Both the position numbers and the translations under genes were made by a program. A DNA stretch of 47,172 nt. Source: an uncultured Clostridium sp. Lineage in GTDB: Bacteria > Bacillota > Clostridia > Clostridiales > Clostridiaceae. The notes beneath the pieces were generated by a model that made no database searches, was not told the DNA's origin, and worked only from the letters and a program-made list of their open reading frames with translations. The stretch is from contig CAKVLD010000018.1 in NCBI GenBank assembly GCA_934755305.1, forward strand, positions 1-47,172. Reading direction: 5' to 3'. This document shows positions 43,809-47,172 of the stretch, piece by piece (the first letter of the stretch is position 1; the number at the start of each line of letters is the position of its first letter).

Positions 43809-44987
43809 ATGGATTATTTTGAAAGAGCAACTCAGCTAAAAGATGAAATATCAAAAAATAGACGATATATACATCAAAATGCAGAAGTAGGAATGGATTT
43901 ACCTAAAGCTTGTGAGTTTGTAATGACAAAATTAAAAGAAATGGGTTATGAACCCAAGGTTATAGGAGGATGTGGCGTAACTGCAACAATAGGAAATGGT
44001 AATGGGAAAACTATTTTATTAAGAGCAGATATGGATGCACTTCCAATGAAAGAAGAAAGTGGAGAAACTTTTGCTTCAAATAGTGATAATGCAGCTCATA
44101 CTTGTGGTCATGATTTACATGCTGCAATGTTACTAGGTGCAGCTAAGTTACTTAAAGAAAATGAACAGGCAATTGAAGGTAGTATAAAGCTTGTATTTCA
44201 ACCAGGTGAAGAAATATTTAAGGGTGCAAAAGCACTTATAGAAGAAGGTATTTTAGAAGCTCCAAAGGTAGATGCAGCTTTAGCATATCATGTTGGCCCT
44301 GGTAAGATGCCAGTTGGATTACATATGTATAATGATAAGGATACTATGATGTATTCAAATGATGGTTTTAAGATTACTGTATATGGAAAAGGAGCTCATG
44401 GAGCATATCCACAACAATCCATAGATCCAATTAATATTGCAGTTCAAATTTATCTTGGTTTACAAGAAATAATAGCAAGGGAAGTAGATAGCTCTAAGCC
44501 TGCAGTCATGACTATAGGAAAGTTATCAGCAGGTTATGCTAACAATATAATTCCTGAAACAGCAGAAATTCAAGGTTCTATTAGAACAACTTCTGTAGAG
44601 AATAGGAAAATAATGGTTTCAAGGATGAAAGAAGTAGCTAGTAAAATAGCTGAAGTTTATAGAGGTAGAGCTGAAGTTGAAATGATTTCAGAGGTTCCAC
44701 CATTAATATGTGATCCTGAATTTACAAAAGAAATTTTGTCATATATGAGAGAACTTGAAGTTCCTGGTCAAATGGGGGTTCCAGGAATACAAGCAAGTGC
44801 TTCTGATGATTTTGCTAATATTTTAGAAAAGGTACCAGGTTGCTATATGTTTTTATCAGCAGGATATCATGATAAGGATGTTGCACCAAGTCATAACCCA
44901 AAGGTTATTTTTAATGAAGGTGTACTTCCAATAGGAGCAGCTTATTTAGCACATTGTGCAACAAGGTGGCTTGAAAATCATAAATAG
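43809..44987 (+). CDS. M20-family amidohydrolase (N-acyl-amino-acid/hippurate hydrolase type)
   Basis: This 392-residue metallohydrolase of the M20D group has RADMDALPM, the metal-binding HTCGHDLHAAMLLG with Cys99, His101 and His104, FQPGEE with Glu134/135, His161 in AYHVGPG, and a final His in PSHNPKV. The dimerisation domain begins near GFKITVYGKGAHGAYPQ. It hydrolyses an amide bond of N-acyl amino acids or similar; the exact substrate is not readable. It is followed 31 nt later by an MFS transporter with GAGGGGG, so the pair probably forms a substrate-linked transport/hydrolysis unit. Confidence 0.88.
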   Translation: MDYFERATQLKDEISKNRRYIHQNAEVGMDLPKACEFVMTKLKEMGYEPKVIGGCGVTATIGNGNGKTILLRADMDALPMKEESGETFASNSDNAAHTCGHDLHAAMLLGAAKLLKENEQAIEGSIKLVFQPGEEIFKGAKALIEEGILEAPKVDAALAYHVGPGKMPVGLHMYNDKDTMMYSNDGFKITVYGKGAHGAYPQQSIDPINIAVQIYLGLQEIIAREVDSSKPAVMTIGKLSAGYANNIIPETAEIQGSIRTTSVENRKIMVSRMKEVASKIAEVYRGRAEVEMISEVPPLICDPEFTKEILSYMRELEVPGQMGVPGIQASASDDFANILEKVPGCYMFLSAGYHDKDVAPSHNPKVIFNEGVLPIGAAYLAHCATRWLENHK

Positions 44988-45018
44988 ATAAAAATATTGA
45001 ATAAAGAGGGGGATTTTT

Positions 45019-46419
45019 ATGAATACTGAGAAAGAAAAAGTAATGAATGTGGCAATTCCATTGTCAAATACAAAAAGAAGATTAGTAACTTTAGGTTGTA
45101 TTTGTCTTATGTTATCCATTGCATGTTTTGGACTTAGCTTAGCAGTTATTCAAGGTCCAATATTAGAAGAAATGAATGCTATGAGTTATTTTTCTACATT
45201 AACAATATTTGCATCATTGGGGTTGGCCATTTTAACACCTATAGGTGGTAAACTTGGGGATTTATTTGGAAGAAGAAATATAATAATTATTTCTGGTATT
45301 GTAGCAACTATTTGTGGTATTGGAATGGGTATTGTAACATCAATAGTTCCATTCATGGTATTAAGACTTATCTTAGGAGCAGCACAAGGGGCATTTACAG
45401 CCGCACCATATATTTTAATACGTGAAATAAATGAACCACAAGATGTGCCTAAGAAGATGGGATTACTTTCAAGCTCAATAGCTATTGGGGGATTTGCAGG
45501 AAGTATTGTGGCAGGTATATTAACAGATGCAGGTTACTTAAAGGTTGGAATAATGTTTCCAGTAGTACCATTAATTATTGGAGTTTTACTTATTGCATTT
45601 AATTTACCTAACAAGGTAAGAAAAGAAAAAGCAGAAATTGATTATCAAGGTGTTGTTTTACTTGCTTTATTCTTAAGTGCATTATTATTATCATTAAATT
45701 ATGGACCTAAAATAGGATGGACAAATCCAAGAATTATATTAGGATTTATAGCTGCCGTTATTTTAGGGGCATTACTTTACAAAGCTGAAAATAAAGCTAA
45801 GGAAGCAATTATACCAATGCACTTATTTGCTAATAAGAAATATAGAACATTATTATTAGTTGGAGTTATCGCATTTTTCTATCAAGAAGCTATGAATATG
45901 TATGCACCATTATCAATTCAAAAGGTTTTAGGAAAATCTACAACAGTATCTGGTTCAATACAATTTCCACGTACAATATTAATAATGGTGTTACCAATTA
46001 TTGTTGGTGTGTGGGTTAGTAAGAAAGCTAAAAATGCTAAGGTAGCTATGATATTAGCAAATGGTTTAGTAGCATTTTCATTTTTAGTATTAGGTTTCTC
46101 TAATAGTAAGACACCAATAATGGTTTATTTTATAGCTTTAGCATTAACTGGAGTTGCAGAAAGTTTTAGAGCAGTTTCAATTACACCTACTGCACAATCT
46201 ACATTAGATCCATCAGAATTAGGAATTGGTACTTCACTATTAACATTTATTAATTCTTTATCACCTTTATTTGCAGCAGCAATAGATGGAATTATATTCG
46301 ATGTTAATAAGAATAATATTCAAACAGGTATTAATGGAGTATTCTTTATTACAGCGGCTATTTCATTAATTGGTACATTAATAGCAGTATTTAAAGTTAA
46401 AATTGAAAATAATAAATAG
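45019..46419 (+). CDS. MFS transporter, DHA2-like
   Basis: This 466-residue polytopic membrane protein has about 14 hydrophobic segments. The loop 2-3 motif GGKLGDLFGRRNIII is the MFS motif A, RLILGAAQGAFTAAPYILI lies in TM4, and GGFAGSIVAGILTDAGYLK is close to the antiporter motif C region, so proton-coupled drug or metabolite export is most likely. It lies behind the amidohydrolase in one unit and is closed by a strong terminator. The substrate is unknown. Confidence 0.88.
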   Translation: MNTEKEKVMNVAIPLSNTKRRLVTLGCICLMLSIACFGLSLAVIQGPILEEMNAMSYFSTLTIFASLGLAILTPIGGKLGDLFGRRNIIIISGIVATICGIGMGIVTSIVPFMVLRLILGAAQGAFTAAPYILIREINEPQDVPKKMGLLSSSIAIGGFAGSIVAGILTDAGYLKVGIMFPVVPLIIGVLLIAFNLPNKVRKEKAEIDYQGVVLLALFLSALLLSLNYGPKIGWTNPRIILGFIAAVILGALLYKAENKAKEAIIPMHLFANKKYRTLLLVGVIAFFYQEAMNMYAPLSIQKVLGKSTTVSGSIQFPRTILIMVLPIIVGVWVSKKAKNAKVAMILANGLVAFSFLVLGFSNSKTPIMVYFIALALTGVAESFRAVSITPTAQSTLDPSELGIGTSLLTFINSLSPLFAAAIDGIIFDVNKNNIQTGINGVFFITAAISLIGTLIAVFKVKIENNK

Positions 46420-46430
46420 TTTTTAATGAT

Positions 46431-46466
46431 AAGAGATAGAAGGTAATAATTCTATCTCTTTTTTAA
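46431..46466 (+). terminator. Rho-independent terminator after the MFS gene
   Basis: AAGAGATAGAA (46431-46441) pairs with TTCTATCTCTT (46450-46460), followed by TTTTT. Confidence 0.88.
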
Positions 46467-46700
46467 CATATAGGAAATTTTAAAAGTTTTTTGAGAGCGA
46501 GCACTGATTATTACTAGCTTTCTGATATGTAAAATTGTTAAATACGTTAAAAATAATTATAGTGCCGCAAAAGAACCAAAAAATATATTTGGAACTGTGA
46601 GGAGTGGACTTTAAAGTTGGTGTAACATTAGTGTGACAGTTTTATTATAAATATTAAATTGAAAATGTAATTAAATAACAGTTTATTTTTATAAGAAACT
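46467..46700. other. intergenic AT-rich DNA with one short coding scrap
   Basis: No intact gene. At 46587-46625 a plus-strand frame reads IWNCEEWTLKLV and stops, similar in DNA and protein to the scrap at 43453-43488. Confidence 0.35.
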
Positions 46701-46709
46701 TGATATAAT
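46701..46709 (+). promoter_or_regulatory. extended -10 promoter of the candidate antisense RNA
   Basis: TG-A-TATAAT: TG at 46701-46702 and TATAAT at 46704-46709. The -35 (near 46681-46687) is weak. Expected start about 46716. Confidence 0.5.
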
Positions 46710-46715
46710 AAATAT

Positions 46716-46850
46716 ATAAGAAAAGTCTAGTGCTGGTAACACTAGACTTCCTAGAACATTTTTAGGTTTTAGGGCTATTAGATAATTAAATTTAGATTAA
46801 TTAAGAGATGAGCACTATTCTTGATCGGATGGGTGCTTTTTCTCTTTGTT
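46716..46850 (+). ncRNA. candidate antisense RNA (type I antitoxin)
   Basis: A short transcript is predicted from the extended -10 at 46701-46709 to a hairpin with AGCAC (46811-46815) and GTGCT (46833-46837), an outer AGAG/CTCT and TTTTTCTCTTTG. It contains no ORF of note. It lies antisense to the 3' third of the small hydrophobic gene (46815-46976, minus) and to that gene's 3' untranslated region, overlapping the predicted mRNA by about 128 nt. That is the tail-to-tail arrangement of TxpA/RatA-type systems. Both ends are predicted by eye. Confidence 0.4.
46723..46749 (-). terminator. terminator of the small hydrophobic gene
   Basis: A 10-bp perfect stem, AAGTCTAGTG with CACTAGACTT. On the minus strand it is followed by TTCTTATATATTT, so it best fits termination of the minus-strand transcript. 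Confidence 0.55.
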
Positions 46851-46976
46851 TTCAATTTCTATATTTAAACCAATAAACTTAATATCTATTCTTATTATTG
46901 AAATAAATATATTATGTTTTAATATTAATTTAATGATATGTATAATTAATATACTCATTATAATTAGTTCAAGCAT
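46815..46976 (-). CDS. small hydrophobic peptide, candidate type I toxin
   Basis: This 53-residue ORF starts ATG 46976 and stops TAG 46815-46817. Residues 1-32 are almost wholly Ile/Leu-rich (MLELIIMSILIIHIIKLILK and on), forming one or two membrane helices. The tail is polar and charged, ending EIENKEKKHPSDQE. AAGGGGGTGG (46994-46985) lies 8-11 nt upstream. A TATAAT promoter with extended TG is at 47091-47086, leaving a structured leader of about 100 nt, and a terminator hairpin follows. Size, composition, long leader and the overlapping opposite RNA match type I membrane toxins. No known family was recognised, so a regulatory or phage-derived membrane peptide is possible. Confidence 0.55.
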   Translation of the reverse strand: MLELIIMSILIIHIIKLILKHNIFISIIRIDIKFIGLNIEIENKEKKHPSDQE

Positions 46977-47094
46977 ATCTAATACCACCCCCTTAAGCTA
47001 AGGCAAAAATACCAATAGCCCAAGGCGGAAAAATGAACAAACCACCGTAGCCATCCATCTACGGAATGGAATTTATAGCTTTCATATTATATCA
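46977..47094 (-). promoter_or_regulatory. promoter and structured leader of the small hydrophobic gene
   Basis: On the minus strand TG-A-TATAAT at 47094-47086 gives a start near 47079. The leader has a perfect hairpin CCGTAG-8 nt-CTACGG (47064-47045). Close to the start codon, CCTT and AAGG (within GCCTTAGCTTAAGGGGG, 47004-46988) can pair and would partly hide the Shine-Dalgarno site. Confidence 0.5.
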
Positions 47095-47172
47095 TGAGAA
47101 TAAGTATAGTATAAACAGGTATATATTGGATGTGAGTTTGTGGAATATGTAGTGAGTAGAGGACATTAAAGG
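47095..47172. other. right edge, no gene seen
   Basis: AT-rich sequence without an ORF or clear signal other than the upstream part of the minus-strand promoter at 47086-47094. Confidence 0.4.

Noticed and set aside
1..47172. tRNA or rRNA genes
   Set aside because: No cloverleaf-like or rRNA-conserved sequence was recognised on either strand.

Overview
The window looks like chromosome of a low-GC, strictly anaerobic Clostridium (sensu stricto). It is strongly AT-rich, genes carry Shine-Dalgarno sites close to AGGAGG, several starts are TTG or GTG, and the gene set (type I-B-like CRISPR repeat, anaerobic B12 route, methyl-accepting chemotaxis proteins) is typical of the genus. The species cannot be fixed from the sequence alone.

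Layout. (1) 1-1256: the trailer end of a CRISPR array with 19 full repeats and one partial repeat; no cas genes are in the window. (2) About 1.3-10.7 kb is accessory DNA: a secreted PL9-like pectate lyase, a membrane-anchored protein of unknown function, a 5'-truncated RHS/YD-repeat polymorphic toxin with a HINT domain and C-terminal toxin module, a small zinc-ribbon protein as candidate immunity factor, a graveyard of decayed modules (Mor-like regulator, truncated tyrosine recombinase, three related hairpins), then a lipoprotein joining TSP3-like calcium repeats to a class-3 lipase. (3) 10.8-14.6 kb is a three-gene molybdopterin oxidoreductase operon resembling assimilatory nitrate reductase. 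(4) 14.6-17.4 kb holds a probable 6S RNA, rarA and two tandem paralogous hypothetical genes. (5) 17.5-20.2 kb holds a truncated DUF218 gene and an MCP. (6) 20.4-40.2 kb is a complete anaerobic cobalamin locus. (7) The right end holds an orphan type II thioesterase, a second MCP, an M20 amidohydrolase with an MFS exporter, and a candidate type I toxin-antitoxin locus.

The B12 locus is divergent. The minus-strand arm cbiM-cbiN-cbiQ-cbiO-cbiK imports cobalt and inserts it into sirohydrochlorin; it starts at a near-consensus promoter followed by a cobalamin riboswitch and a terminator. The plus-strand arm of 17 tightly packed genes (cobD, cbiD, cbiL, cbiF, cbiG, cbiH, a cbiJ-cbiE-cbiT fusion, cbiA, cobT, cobU, cobS, a degenerate cobU paralogue, cobC, cbiB, cbiP, cobO, cbiC) carries the pathway from cobalt-factor II to adenosylcobalamin, with aminopropanol-phosphate supply and lower-ligand activation. 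Its leader is only about 40 nt, too short for a riboswitch. Synthesis of sirohydrochlorin and of the lower-ligand base is not encoded here.

The most interesting under-annotated items are the tail-to-tail type I toxin/antisense RNA candidate at 46.7-47.1 kb, the RHS toxin with its candidate zinc-ribbon immunity gene, the non-canonical ATT start of cobC, the triple fusion CbiJET, and two copies of a long hairpin element whose outer stems differ in sequence but keep pairing.
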